NCBI GenBank assembly: GCA_020636315.1 | Contig: JACJYA010000021.1 | Location: forward strand, 1 to 64,000 | DNA from: Lewinellaceae bacterium | GTDB lineage: Bacteria; Bacteroidota; Bacteroidia; Chitinophagales; Saprospiraceae | Direction of reading: 5' to 3' | Length of the DNA: 64,000 nt | In this document: piece after piece, positions 26,801 to 36,163 of the stretch | Layout: every line of letters begins with the position of its first letter | Position numbering within the stretch: the stretch's first letter is position 1 | Program-made: the position numbers and the translations under genes | The notes under the pieces: generated by a model | Databases searched by the model: none | What the model saw: only the letters and a program-made list of their open reading frames with translations | Told to the model about the DNA's origin: nothing

Positions 26801-29800
26801 TGGCCCCGGGTTCTCTTTTTTCTGGAATGTGCTGGAAGGAGGGCAGATCAGCTCAGGCGCCAATACCCTTACCCCAATAGTGAGTGCCGAGGGGCGATAC
26901 GAACTGGTTGTCGTCAATGACAATACCGGCTGCCGGGATTCCACCTCCGTTTTTGTCAATGATTCCTCCCTTCCCCTGACGGCGGTGATCAGTCCGCCGG
27001 ACACCCTTACCTGCGATTCCACCCAGGTGGTGCTCGAAGCTTCGGGATCCAGTTCCGGGGCTGACATCACTTTTGAATGGTTTACGGCCGATGGGGTTAT
27101 TATCGGCGATCCTGCCGGAAGCAGCATCGCCGCCGGTGCTTCGGGCGCCTACCGGCTTGTCGTACTGGATACCCTTACCTTCTGTTCCGACACGGCGGAA
27201 GTTTTCGTACCGGTTGACCTCCGGGCGCCTGTGGCCGTGGCTCAGGTTAGTTCGGCCCTGAATTGCTCGGTTACAGAAGTTGCACTGGATGGGACGGGGT
27301 CTGATACCGGCCCGCAGTACACTTATCAATGGAGCGGCCCTTGCCTTCTGTCGGGCCAGGATAGCCTTATGGCTATGGCGGACTGCCCCGGGTTCTACAC
27401 GCTAACTGTTGAAGATGTAAACAATGGATGTACCTCGACAGCAGTTGCGGAAGTGAGCCAGAATGAGGACATTCCCGTGGCTGCTGTGGGCGGCCCCTAT
27501 ACCCTTACCTGTGACAGCCTGCAACTCACTCTCGATGGCAGCGGGTCGAGTACAGGCTCCCCTTATACTTATGAATGGGCCGGGCCGGGCCTGGTTGCCG
27601 GCGGCAATACTCTCAGCCCGGTTGTCAACCTTCCCGGCCAATATACCCTGGCCGTTACCGACACAGCCAACACGTGCATCTCGACGGCAACGGTAACGGT
27701 TGAGATCGATACCATCGCTCCTGTTGGCGTTGCCGGGGCGATAGACCAACTGACCTGTGACAGTTCAATAGTACATATCGGCGGGTTTGAGACTTCTCTC
27801 GGCCCTGAATTCAGCTATCTCTGGGCCACAGGCGACGGGCAGTTTGCCGGCCCGGTGGATGGGCGCTATGTATTTGTCAGCCAGCCGGGCACCTATCTGC
27901 TGACGGTTCGGGACAGCACAAATGGTTGTGTAACCACCTCTTCCACCATGGTCTTTGAGGATACCGAACTGCCAGAGGTGGAAGCCGGGCCCGATCAGGA
28001 GCTGAACTGCGCCAGCCCTCAGGCTTTGCTGGATGGTTCAAATTCCGACAGTGGCTCCCGGTTTAGCTACCAGTGGAGCGGCCCCTGCCTCCTGTTCCCG
28101 GCTGATAGCAGCCTCATGCAGGTGGACTGTCCGGGCACCTATTACCTCAGCGTGTCCAATACCTCCAGTGGCTGTGTCGGTACGGATAGCGTGGTGGTAA
28201 CCCAGGATAGCCTGTTGCCTGCCGCCCTGCTGCCGGATACCCTGGCGCTGTCGTGCCAGGATGGGGCCGTACTCATAGATGCTTCCGGTTCTGAAGGGGA
28301 TCTCTTCCAGTGGTTCTTCGATGGGCAGCCGGTGAATTTCTCCACGCTTACCCCGGTGGTGGATACGGCCGGAACTTATACGCTGGTGGCCTCCAACACC
28401 GCTCAGGATTGTGCGGATACGGCCAGCGTAATCGTCCTGCTCGACTGCACGCCGCATGCTGTCATTGCTGTTCCGGATACGCTTACCTGCGCCATCACAT
28501 CGGCCCAGATTGATGCCACGGCTTCCACAGCCGGAAATTTCATAACCTATCAATGGACGCAACCCGGCCCCAGTTGCATCATCAGCGGGCAGGGAACTCC
28601 CCAACTGGAAGTGCGCTGCAGTGGTGATTATATGCTTATTGTAACCAATGCCGTTCTGGGCCTGAGCGATACCGCCACCGTTACGGTAGTAGCCAACACC
28701 AGCCCCCCTCTGGCCGATGCCGGCCCTTCCGACACCCTGACCTGTGCGGAGCCGACGGCCATTCTGGATGCAGGAGGATCTACTCAGGGATCGGGAATCG
28801 GATACCACTGGACAAAACTGGATGACGAGTTCTTCAGCCTTTCCGGCCTTATGGTGGAAGTGAATGATGATGGCACCTATTTCCTCACGGTTATCGATAG
28901 CCTGACGGGCTGCTTCGATGAAGATATTGTGGTCATTGAACGCAGTGCTGGCCTGCCGGATGTTGTTTTCGGGCCGAGGGTTATTCCCTGTCTGCAGGAC
29001 AGCTTCTGGATGGAGGCCTTTGTGGAGCCTCCCGGACAACCCTACTCCTACAGTTGGGTGGGGAATAATATCATCGGGGCCGCCGACAGTTCGGCAGTTC
29101 TGGTGGATACTGCCGGCGCACTGATGCTCACTGTGGTCAATACCAGCACCAACTGCAGGACCTTCCGCAACCTGGAAGTCCTGGAACAGTCCTGCATCCC
29201 CTGTGTGGAAATATCCCCGTTCGACAGCCTCACCTGCCTGGTGGATACGGTACCTGTCACGGCTTCTTTTTGCGAGCCCTGCATTGGTTGCACCATACAA
29301 TGGGCTACTCAGGACGGCCTTATCCTTTCCAATACCGATTCCCTGCGGGTGCTTGCCGGTGCGCCGGGCACTTATACCATTACAGTAACCGATACCCTTG
29401 GTTTTTCGGAAGTGCTGAGTGCAACTGTGCGGCAGAATACCCTTGCTCCTATTGCTGAGGCCGGCCAGGACAAGTTACTGGATTGTGTTACTCCGGAGGT
29501 TTTCCTGGGTAGCGCCGCTCCTCCTGTGGCCCGCCTTTCCTATCAATGGCTGGATGAAAACGGAGATCCATTAGATCAGGATACCCTGCCGGCACTTCAG
29601 GTATCTCTTCCCGGCACCTATCAGTTGGTGGTTACTGACCGGATTACGGGGTGTCTGGCTACCGATGAGGCTACGGTAACGATAGATACACTGGCGCCCT
29701 TTGCCGATGCCGGTGCGCCGGTGACCCTAACCTGTACTGCGCCCGCCCTTCCCCTGGATGGCAGTGCTTCCGATTTCGGGCCTGACATTACTTATTTCTG

Positions 29801-32240
29801 GGCCGGGCCGGCAGGGGCTCAGATCGGCGGCGCCAATTCCTTCAACCCCATTGTCCGGGATACAGGCTGGTTTGTTCTTACCGTTACCGATACCACGAAC
29901 GGTTGTTTTACCCGGGACAGCGTGCTGGTGGACAGAGAGGGGGAATTGCCACCGGCGCCGATGCTTTCAGATACCAACCTTACCTGTGGGGCTCCTGTGA
30001 TCCTCCTGGCCGGAGAACTGCCGGCACAACCGGGGTTTACCGGCCGCTGGTGCCGCCTGGGCCCGAATGGCCAGCCTCTGGGGCCGTGCATCAATTCGCT
30101 TACCGTTGACGTTGCTATGCCGGGCATTTACCGGTTTGAGGTAGAGAACGACAGCAATGGCTGCGTCAGTTTTGCCGAAGTAATGGTCGGTGAGGATTTT
30201 GAACCTCCGGTGGCCGATGCCGGCCCGGACGGCACCTTGTTGTGCTCGCTGGACAGCCTGCAGCTGCAGGGCAGTGGAGGCCCGGCCGGCCTGTCCCTGA
30301 GTTATGATTGGAATGCTCTGGGCGGCAGTGCCATCTCCGGGGCAAATACTCTTTCCCCTGTTATCTATCAACCGGATACATTCCTTCTTTCTATTACCAA
30401 CCTGGCCAATCAATGCACTGCAATGGATACTGTGGTGATCCGGGAGGATTTCAACGCTCCGGAAGCCAATGCCGGCCCGGACACGTCTCTGACCTGCGGC
30501 CGCGTAAACGTCAGGTTGCAGGGGCAGGGGATGTCCGCCAGCGGTACGATACAGCCTCTTTGGTACACTCCGGATGGCAATATCGTACTGGACAGCAACA
30601 GCTTCACCCCTCTGGCCGACAGCCCGGGTACTTATATCTTCCAGGCCACTGACCCGCAGAATGGTTGTATAGCTACGGATACAATGCTCATTACAGCTGA
30701 CCGAAACCCTCCAACTGCGGTGGTGGATTCCTCAGGAGGACTTCAGTTGAATTGCCGGACGGATAGCCTGGTGCTTGATGCAGGGGCTTCCTTTTCCGCT
30801 ACGGGCGGAATGCTGGCCTTTGACTGGCGGCAGGTGCCCACCGGAAGCATAGGCAATACCCAACAGATAACGCTATCCAATACGGGCAATTTCCGGCTCT
30901 TGGTTACTGATCTGTCCAACGGGTGCAGGGATACCCTCAACTTTTCGGTAGGCGCCGATTATGTACAGCCGGATGTGGCCATCGCCCCTGCGCCGTTGAT
31001 CACCTGCGTGCGCCAGTCTGTAGTGCTTGATGGCGCCGGTTCTTCCTCCGGCCCGGGTTTCCTCTATACCTGGACAGGCCCGGCGGGAGATACCCTTGGT
31101 GATGCCGGCCTTCAGGCAACTGCGGTTGAGCCCGGAACCTACAGGCTCATCGTCACTAATGATGATAATGGTTGTTTTGCCTCGGCGCAGCGGGTGGTTA
31201 TGGCAGATACGGTTCCTCCTGTTGCCGCTGTCCGGGAAGCGGAGGCACTGGACTGTATGGTCCGCACCGTTGAACTGGATGGTTCCGCTTCGTCTGCCGG
31301 AGATCATTTCTCTTTTTCCTGGACGACGGCCGGTGGTGAACTGGCCGGCCCGGCGGATGCCAACCGGACGCTGGCTGCCGCTCCGGGTTGGTATTTTCTT
31401 CTGGTTACCAGCCTGCGGAATGGCTGCACTGCGGAGGATAGTGTGCAGGTCATTGAACTGGCCAGCCCTATAGACAGTTTGCTGGCCAGTGCCTTCCCGC
31501 CTTCCTGTCCGGGCCGTTTCGATGGCTACGCCCGGGCTGATACTGTTCTGGGGGGTACCGGGCCGTTCCTTTTTTCCTTTGAAGGAGGCAGTTTCTCCGG
31601 GCTCACCCAATTTGAGAACCTCTCTCCGGGTGTTTACCGGCTGAGTGTGCAGGACGCCAACGGGTGTGAGGCGGAAACCACCCTGGAGGTCCCTGAAGCC
31701 GAAAGCCTCAGTGTCGGGCTCGGGCCGGACCTTACCCTTCGCCTTGGCCAGACGGATACTCTCGTAGCGAACATCTCACCGGCTACCTATGACAGTATCT
31801 GGTGGTGGCCTTACGATAGTCTAAGCCCACCTGATTCACCGGTTCAGGCCATTAACCCGGAGAAAACGACTACTTACTTCGTCTGGGTCAGCCAGGGAGA
31901 AGGGTGTATTGCAACAGATAATATCGAAGTAAAGGTGATCAGAGATTACTCCGTCTTTGCGCCCACCGCTTTTTCCCCGAACGGAGACGAGAACAACGAC
32001 CGCTTTACCCTCTATGCCGGAGCTGATGTGGTTAAGGTTCGCCTTTTCCAGATCTTTGACCGCTGGGGAAATATGGTCTTTCAGAATGCTGATTTTAAAC
32101 CCAATGACCCCACCCTGGGCTGGGATGGCACGCTGAACGGCCTGCCGATGGACCCGGCTGTCTTTGTTTTCTACGCCGAAGTGGAATTTACGGATGGGCG
32201 GGTTGAGGTTGTAAAGGGAGGCCTGATGTTAATGAGGTGA
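23805..32240 (+). CDS. Giant modular surface protein 2, P-domain plus about 25 Ig/PKD-like repeats, T9SS type B C-terminus
   Basis: The ATG at 23805 begins a good signal peptide (MRRTIILWLILAGATSAWSQ), leaving 2811 residues; upstream frame extension to 23592 would lie in the promoter. A proprotein-convertase P-like domain covers about residues 22-185 (GTWTINVNNN, LGFRLLFC). Three short repeats with a C-x-GDSV-x-VG ... GCDSIV pattern fall at about 308-465. Then about 25 tandem beta-sandwich repeats of about 83 residues run from nt 25212 to about 31470, each with ADAGPD-x-x-LTC, LDGS, Y-x-W and PGTY-x-L-VT-x-x-x-NGC. An SprB-type repeat and a CHU_C domain (AFSPNGDENND, FDRWGNMVF) end it. Probably a rod-like adhesin or matrix protein. 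Confidence 0.9.
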   Translation: MRRTIILWLILAGATSAWSQPCGLEDTLFIDPNSIHTFNFEVFNVYNDDLSNPDQGVCGIEIEFSHNYVEDMVLSVTSPGGQAVILTGPNSDDPFAFTNFTRWRITFVPAAEVPAPDFGFLPQWDNNQPNNWGVFGLYTGSYHPYQGSLEDFNSGPVNGTWTINVNNNPSAQIGAILGFRLLFCDSRGLDCCFAAAGNLDGSDILACEGDTSLALSLPPTYTGTPPDTSEYGYTYLIGEDSILMQYDSIVDLTGFGPGLYQVCGLSYKRVDYDSFPAPDGVLTIDSLRNNLNGLEPLFCGEVTDTCLWVRIASPPDTTFLSGSICEGDSVIVGDSTLNATGIYDILLPSYAGCDSIVHYNLTVIPTRFTALVDTICQGDSVVVGTTAYATSGIFADTLQASTSCDSIITLNLTVIAPVITDTSVVICQGEAFAVGDSLLTASGDYSITLESSLGCDSIVNVSLEVLEVLAEIAAPDTITCSSPMVALDGSGSSPAGSIAYTWMDAGGAVLGNNPSLQVGSPGAYFLEIEQSQGGVQCLSRDTVAVLADTIPPIADAGPEDTLTCDAPLLTVGGTNTSAGPEFQYNWSTGNGHFTGNTTGMTAEIDGPGLYQLIVSNILNGCRDTAAVLILQDEQAPLAVAGPDTTLSCARMALTLSGEGSSEGPVFEYDWLATNGVVPQNANTLFAVVTLAGNYRLLVTNTENGCVDSAFVEVTYDTLSPVVSIADPGALNCAQVTLELESAVLNPGPSPVYLWQATGGGNIISGAGGPAPVVDAPGNYQLVVENPANGCRDSATVAVQENISLVVADAGAGGELTCTMDTLTLDGSNSTAAPDIIYSWSSAGGHFTTDSLGAVAGVDAPGTYQLIARDTVTFCADTAFVTVTQDTVAPVADSGPDRVLTCDSTAVTLDGSNSSANGNFDYDWIAVIGVDTFGGNTLTPVVSDPGLYLLVVTDGDNGCIDTSFAVVEIDTLSPVVSIAQPGDLTCAEPSLSLDGGASDNGPGFSFFWNVLEGGQISSGANTLTPIVSAEGRYELVVVNDNTGCRDSTSVFVNDSSLPLTAVISPPDTLTCDSTQVVLEASGSSSGADITFEWFTADGVIIGDPAGSSIAAGASGAYRLVVLDTLTFCSDTAEVFVPVDLRAPVAVAQVSSALNCSVTEVALDGTGSDTGPQYTYQWSGPCLLSGQDSLMAMADCPGFYTLTVEDVNNGCTSTAVAEVSQNEDIPVAAVGGPYTLTCDSLQLTLDGSGSSTGSPYTYEWAGPGLVAGGNTLSPVVNLPGQYTLAVTDTANTCISTATVTVEIDTIAPVGVAGAIDQLTCDSSIVHIGGFETSLGPEFSYLWATGDGQFAGPVDGRYVFVSQPGTYLLTVRDSTNGCVTTSSTMVFEDTELPEVEAGPDQELNCASPQALLDGSNSDSGSRFSYQWSGPCLLFPADSSLMQVDCPGTYYLSVSNTSSGCVGTDSVVVTQDSLLPAALLPDTLALSCQDGAVLIDASGSEGDLFQWFFDGQPVNFSTLTPVVDTAGTYTLVASNTAQDCADTASVIVLLDCTPHAVIAVPDTLTCAITSAQIDATASTAGNFITYQWTQPGPSCIISGQGTPQLEVRCSGDYMLIVTNAVLGLSDTATVTVVANTSPPLADAGPSDTLTCAEPTAILDAGGSTQGSGIGYHWTKLDDEFFSLSGLMVEVNDDGTYFLTVIDSLTGCFDEDIVVIERSAGLPDVVFGPRVIPCLQDSFWMEAFVEPPGQPYSYSWVGNNIIGAADSSAVLVDTAGALMLTVVNTSTNCRTFRNLEVLEQSCIPCVEISPFDSLTCLVDTVPVTASFCEPCIGCTIQWATQDGLILSNTDSLRVLAGAPGTYTITVTDTLGFSEVLSATVRQNTLAPIAEAGQDKLLDCVTPEVFLGSAAPPVARLSYQWLDENGDPLDQDTLPALQVSLPGTYQLVVTDRITGCLATDEATVTIDTLAPFADAGAPVTLTCTAPALPLDGSASDFGPDITYFWAGPAGAQIGGANSFNPIVRDTGWFVLTVTDTTNGCFTRDSVLVDREGELPPAPMLSDTNLTCGAPVILLAGELPAQPGFTGRWCRLGPNGQPLGPCINSLTVDVAMPGIYRFEVENDSNGCVSFAEVMVGEDFEPPVADAGPDGTLLCSLDSLQLQGSGGPAGLSLSYDWNALGGSAISGANTLSPVIYQPDTFLLSITNLANQCTAMDTVVIREDFNAPEANAGPDTSLTCGRVNVRLQGQGMSASGTIQPLWYTPDGNIVLDSNSFTPLADSPGTYIFQATDPQNGCIATDTMLITADRNPPTAVVDSSGGLQLNCRTDSLVLDAGASFSATGGMLAFDWRQVPTGSIGNTQQITLSNTGNFRLLVTDLSNGCRDTLNFSVGADYVQPDVAIAPAPLITCVRQSVVLDGAGSSSGPGFLYTWTGPAGDTLGDAGLQATAVEPGTYRLIVTNDDNGCFASAQRVVMADTVPPVAAVREAEALDCMVRTVELDGSASSAGDHFSFSWTTAGGELAGPADANRTLAAAPGWYFLLVTSLRNGCTAEDSVQVIELASPIDSLLASAFPPSCPGRFDGYARADTVLGGTGPFLFSFEGGSFSGLTQFENLSPGVYRLSVQDANGCEAETTLEVPEAESLSVGLGPDLTLRLGQTDTLVANISPATYDSIWWWPYDSLSPPDSPVQAINPEKTTTYFVWVSQGEGCIATDNIEVKVIRDYSVFAPTAFSPNGDENNDRFTLYAGADVVKVRLFQIFDRWGNMVFQNADFKPNDPTLGWDGTLNGLPMDPAVFVFYAEVEFTDGRVEVVKGGLMLMR

Positions 32241-32406
32241 GGGAGTTATAAGGTGTGTAAGTGTTTTAGTAGTGCATCAGGGTGGGGTGCAGGGCTGGTT
32301 TCCATACAGGCTTGTCACAGAGTTGACCATAAGGTATTTCGGGTAACTTCAAGAGGAGAAAAAAGCTAACTTATACTTCATTGTACCATCAATTCACTGA
32401 TAGCGC

Positions 32407-33174
32407 ATGAGAAAAGCAGCCTTTTTGCCCTTGTTGTTGATGTCCTTTACTTCCTTTTCCCAATACTGGGTTGCCGGAGATACGGCCGGCCTGGAAGTGG
32501 CCCGCGTAGAGCAGTCCTTCGAACCAAACGCCAGCGTCAGTTTTGATATCGACTGTAGCCATTCCGAAGACTTTAGTATTCATTCTTATCAGGGAAGCGA
32601 TCCGGCCTACCCCTGGAGCCGGCTTTCCATCCTGAAAGACGGCCAGGTGGAAGTGCACAATTCCGGAATCGGGCAGGTGACTGTTTTTTCAGAAGGAGAT
32701 ACTGTTTTTTTTGACGATAGCCTCTGGACACCGTCCCTGGATTTTATTTACGGTACAGGGGAAGCAGGGAGTTACGGTATTTTCCAGATCGACAGAAAAT
32801 ACATTGCATTGAGAAAAGCAGGGGAGGATACTTCCTACTGCTTTGTCGAGCTCTCCACTCAGGGCATTGAATTCACCGTTCATCAGGTGGTTTCCGGATG
32901 CCCGGACAACCCCGTCGGGGTCAGTACGGCGTCTGAAAAAATTGAGCCCTGGCCGGCAAGGGCACGGGTATTCCCTAATCCGTTTGATGATTTTCTGTTT
33001 GTAGAAGGAGATCGGGCCAAAAAGGTTTATCTTTTGGGTGCTGACGGGAGTTTCATTGCCCGGGCAGAGGGCGCTCTGAAGTTTTTTACGGCAGATCTGC
33101 CGGCGGGATTGTATATATTGCGTATCTTTTTCGAAGGGAACCGCCAGGAGGCGTTTTTTGTCATAAAAAAATAA
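32407..33174 (+). CDS. Small secreted protein with T9SS type A sorting domain
   Basis: The 255-residue protein has a signal peptide (MRKAAFLPLLLMSFTSFSQ). The middle (about residues 20-165) is a beta-rich domain with no recognised family. The C-terminal 75 or so residues form a type A T9SS sorting domain: ARVFPNPFDDFLFV, LLGADGSFIA, DLPAGLYILRI and a lysine-rich end. It is expected to be exported and anchored like the giant proteins upstream. It is followed by the histidine kinase gene after 15 bp, so the two may be co-transcribed. Confidence 0.75.
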   Translation: MRKAAFLPLLLMSFTSFSQYWVAGDTAGLEVARVEQSFEPNASVSFDIDCSHSEDFSIHSYQGSDPAYPWSRLSILKDGQVEVHNSGIGQVTVFSEGDTVFFDDSLWTPSLDFIYGTGEAGSYGIFQIDRKYIALRKAGEDTSYCFVELSTQGIEFTVHQVVSGCPDNPVGVSTASEKIEPWPARARVFPNPFDDFLFVEGDRAKKVYLLGADGSFIARAEGALKFFTADLPAGLYILRIFFEGNRQEAFFVIKK

Positions 33175-33189
33175 TGATCCCGAAAATCC

Positions 33190-34515
33190 GTGCTGTATAA
33201 CTTCAGAATAAATATTATTGTTCGGATCGCCATCATACTACTGCTGGTGATGACGGGGGCGGCAAGTTTCATTCAGGGATATACGCTTACGTCGGTATTC
33301 ATGGGTGTTTTACTGGCCTTTGGGGTCAGTAACCTCATTTATTATGTGAACCAAACCAACCGCGACCTGGCCAATTTCATAGAAAGCGTTCAATACAACG
33401 ATTTTACGACCACCACCTCTGCCCGCCATAAGGGAGAATCTTTCGGAGCCTTGTACAAAAGCTTTAATATGGTAAACCGGAAGTTCCGGGAGATCCGGGC
33501 GGAAAAGGAGGCCAACCACCAGTTCCTTCAATCCATTGTAGAACACATTGATATCGGGCTGCTCTGTTTCAACGATGAAGGCGAAGTGATCCTGATGAAC
33601 AAAGCTCTACAGCGCCTGATTCACAAGTCATATCTGATCAACCTGGACGCTTTGAGGCAGGTGGACGAGGCCCTTTGGTCAACTGTGAAGCATCTCAGGC
33701 CCGGAGAGCGGGAGTTGCTGAAGCTGACAGTTGAAAATAAGATGAAACAACTGGCCATTCAGTGTATCGAGCTGGCGCTTAAAGGGGAGCATTTCCGGCT
33801 GGTTTCATTTCAGAACATACAAACGGAGCTGGAACAACAGGAACTGGTTGCCTGGCAGAAGCTCATCCGCATCCTGACTCATGAGATCATGAATTCCGTT
33901 GCTCCCATCGCTTCCCTGAGCTCAACGATCAGCGATGTGATCGGCAATGGGCAGCCACTGGAGGCAGAGAGCCTGCAACACATAAAGAGTTCAGTTGATG
34001 TGATCAAAAAGCGAAGCGAAGGCCTTTTGGGGTTCACAGAGACATACCGTACTCTGACGCGTATTCCTCCGCCGAATTTCGAACTGGTGGATGCCCGTCA
34101 TCTCGTGGAGGAGATATGCACCTTGTTCAAAGCTGAACTTGAAGGCAGGGGAATCGAATTGAAAACTTCTTTTCCCATGCATCCGGTGTCTTTTCAGGCT
34201 GACCCTGCCCTGTTGGAGCAGGTGCTCATCAACCTGGTCAGGAACGCTGCCGATGCCGTTTCGGGCCGGCTCAACCCCAGAATACAGGTCAAAGTCCAAA
34301 AGGCGGGCTCCAGGCCGGAGATCATTGTGGTGGATAACGGGCAGGGAATTTCCGAGGAAGCCATGGAACAGATCTTTGTTCCTTTCTTTACCACAAAAAA
34401 GGAGGGGTCTGGTATCGGCCTGAGCCTTAGCCGGCAGATCATGAGGATGCACAAGGGCACTATAGAAATCCACTCGGTGGAAGGAGAGGGAACGGTGGTT
34501 ACTCTGGCCTTTTAG
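33190..34515 (+). CDS. Membrane sensor histidine kinase, NtrY-like
   Basis: The 441-residue product uses a GTG start at 33190. It has two N-terminal membrane helices within about residues 8-52, then a PAS-like region (SIVEHIDIGLLCFNDEGEVILMN, near residue 118). The phosphoacceptor helix is LIRILTHEIMNSVAPIASL with His231, and the ATPase domain has N (QVLINLVRNAADAV), G1 (DNGQGIS), F (FVPFFTTK) and G2 (GSGIGLSLS) boxes. Kinases of this build normally pair with NtrC-like sigma-54 activators. The only such regulator in the window is at 43616-45010, so this is its likely but separated partner. Confidence 0.88.
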   Translation: MLYNFRINIIVRIAIILLLVMTGAASFIQGYTLTSVFMGVLLAFGVSNLIYYVNQTNRDLANFIESVQYNDFTTTTSARHKGESFGALYKSFNMVNRKFREIRAEKEANHQFLQSIVEHIDIGLLCFNDEGEVILMNKALQRLIHKSYLINLDALRQVDEALWSTVKHLRPGERELLKLTVENKMKQLAIQCIELALKGEHFRLVSFQNIQTELEQQELVAWQKLIRILTHEIMNSVAPIASLSSTISDVIGNGQPLEAESLQHIKSSVDVIKKRSEGLLGFTETYRTLTRIPPPNFELVDARHLVEEICTLFKAELEGRGIELKTSFPMHPVSFQADPALLEQVLINLVRNAADAVSGRLNPRIQVKVQKAGSRPEIIVVDNGQGISEEAMEQIFVPFFTTKKEGSGIGLSLSRQIMRMHKGTIEIHSVEGEGTVVTLAF

Positions 34516-34545
34516 AAAAAAAAGCTGCGCCGAAGTGGCGCAGCT
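34516..34545 (-). terminator. Intrinsic terminator of the minus-strand gene at 34647
   Basis: AGCTGCGCC and GGCGCAGCT (34523-34531 and 34537-34545) form a perfect 9-bp stem. On the minus strand it is followed by a run of eight U, which fits a strong terminator for the gene ending at 34647. The U-run touches the kinase stop codon on the other strand. Confidence 0.8.
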
Positions 34546-34646
34546 CTCATCTTCCGATCCTAAAACAAATAGAAAAATAGCAATATGACTGTAAGCGCTG
34601 ATGGCAGGGAGCGTGTGGGCTCCGCTTTCATCAGGTTTTTAACCGT

Positions 34647-35240
34647 TTAACGGACTTCAAAGGGTTTGCGGTAGCTTTTTGAAGGCGTAACGACCTCGAT
34701 GGTATAACGCCCCCAGGGAAGCTTGTCGAGGCGGTAGCGCTTTTCCACCACCAGGACGTTTTCCAGCTTCTCCTGGAAAACCTGCTCGTTATTGGAGTCC
34801 AGGATATTTATCGTCACGTCTCCGATGCGGCCGTTGAACAGAGATACATCTACGAAATCATCTTCCGCCCGGATCACCGGGGTGAAGAATTCTCGCTTCT
34901 TCTCGGTGTTGACCAGCACCTCTGTACCGGTAAGTGAAATGGGCTGCACCACTTCTTTAAGGCTGGTGCGCACAGTGATAAAATATTCACCACGTGGCAA
35001 CTGGTTCAGGTTGAAAACCCTGGCGAACTCCTTTTCCCCATTTGTTTCCTGGGAAAGAAGGACCTGTCCGTCAATGTCGGTGAGCAGAATTTTGGCCTCC
35101 TCATTCAGGCCTTCGATAAAGAGGCTAATCTTTTTTTCGGCCGGGATGTTCTTCAATGTGATCGACGGCAGGACATCGTTAGCCATCGCCATTGAAGCCA
35201 CTGTAAACAATACAATAGTCAGTTGAATGGTCTTTTTCAT
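34647..35240 (-). CDS. Small secreted beta-sandwich protein of unknown function
   Basis: The start at 35240 (MKKTIQLTIVLFTVASMAMA) gives a clean signal peptide and about 197 residues; an ATG four codons upstream is also possible. The mature part appears to hold two related beta-rich modules. Each ends in a pattern like LPRGEYFITV or LPWGRYTIEV, which resembles the terminal strands of T9SS sorting domains or carboxypeptidase-regulatory folds. It lacks a typical basic T9SS tail, so it may stay periplasmic. A strong terminator follows at 34516-34545, making this a single-gene unit. No enzymatic motif is visible. Confidence 0.7.
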   Translation of the reverse strand: MKKTIQLTIVLFTVASMAMANDVLPSITLKNIPAEKKISLFIEGLNEEAKILLTDIDGQVLLSQETNGEKEFARVFNLNQLPRGEYFITVRTSLKEVVQPISLTGTEVLVNTEKKREFFTPVIRAEDDFVDVSLFNGRIGDVTINILDSNNEQVFQEKLENVLVVEKRYRLDKLPWGRYTIEVVTPSKSYRKPFEVR

Positions 35241-35252
35241 AGCCGTGTTCAT

Positions 35253-36163
35253 GGCTCTTGATTTTAGTTAATAATAATGATAGCACATTAATAAATGCGG
35301 ACATTCAATTCTTCCGCTTTCAAATTCATAAGACAAAGGTAGGAGGTAAGGATACGCAACGCTAACAGGATATTGATGAATAGTTACACCATATTGACAT
35401 GCCCGCCGAATATTGTTTGGCAGCTTGGCAGGCGTTTTGATTGAATTTGGCTAATAATTTTAAAGGTTGGCATTGAGCCCAAAGGAAAAGATAATTTAAC
35501 GGGCTTTTGCTTAAAGAAAATTTTACTATTGAGAACGAAGTTGCAAACAGGCATTGTCCTCATGTCAGGAGATTCCCAAAGCAAAATTTCTGAATAATGA
35601 GAAAGGGCAACCTGCCATCAGGCCGGCATCCTGAAATAAAAGCGGAAAAATCACGCCAGGTAAAAAAAAAGTGTTAAATTTACTTTAAATTGGCCCCTGG
35701 GCCAAACGTATTCAAGTAGCTCCCTCGTTATTAAGCAATATCCAGAGCAATTATCTGGAAGTTGTACCCATTGAACTGATTAATGATTTTTCTACCCCTT
35801 ATGACTTAAATGGAAGGCTCTGAAAGGACACCCTCTCAGGCCTTGCTCTCCCTGAAACCCATTGCAGGAATAGCCCCGGCGGCTTCAAAATTATGGTTGA
35901 AGTGGTGTCTCACTCCCATTTTGATCAAAGCAGTAAGTGCCGGCAGCCCGACGACAATGATATTGGGGCAGAGATGCTTTTGCGTCAAAACTGCGAGGAA
36001 GCAAAACTGAGCTCACAGTATTAGAGAAACAAGCTATCAGTCATTCAAATAAAGAGTGAGAATATCAAAAACAAGCTCTGATTAATTAAGATTTACTTCT
36101 ATGTAACCTCTTGATTATCAAGGGCTTACGTAAGAAGAAAATTTTTTTTAATTAGAGAGCGTT
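35253..36163. other. AT-rich gap of about 910 bp without a convincing gene
   Basis: The stretch is much richer in A and T than the flanking genes. It contains a TGGCCCCTGGGCCA dyad at about 35690 and poly-A runs. From about 35817 to 36010 one frame reads a protein-like string ending at a stop, but it has no start and no match that I recognise; it could be a remnant. The base composition suggests imported or decaying DNA next to the HNH-type gene. Confidence 0.5.

Noticed and set aside
34516..34545. Hairpin considered as the terminator of the histidine kinase
   Set aside because: The T-run lies before the stem on the plus strand, so it acts for the minus-strand gene; on the plus strand it lacks a T-tail.
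35810..36010. 66-codon plus-strand frame in the AT-rich gap
   Set aside because: Weak codon use, no family, no promoter; another frame of the same stretch looks equally protein-like.
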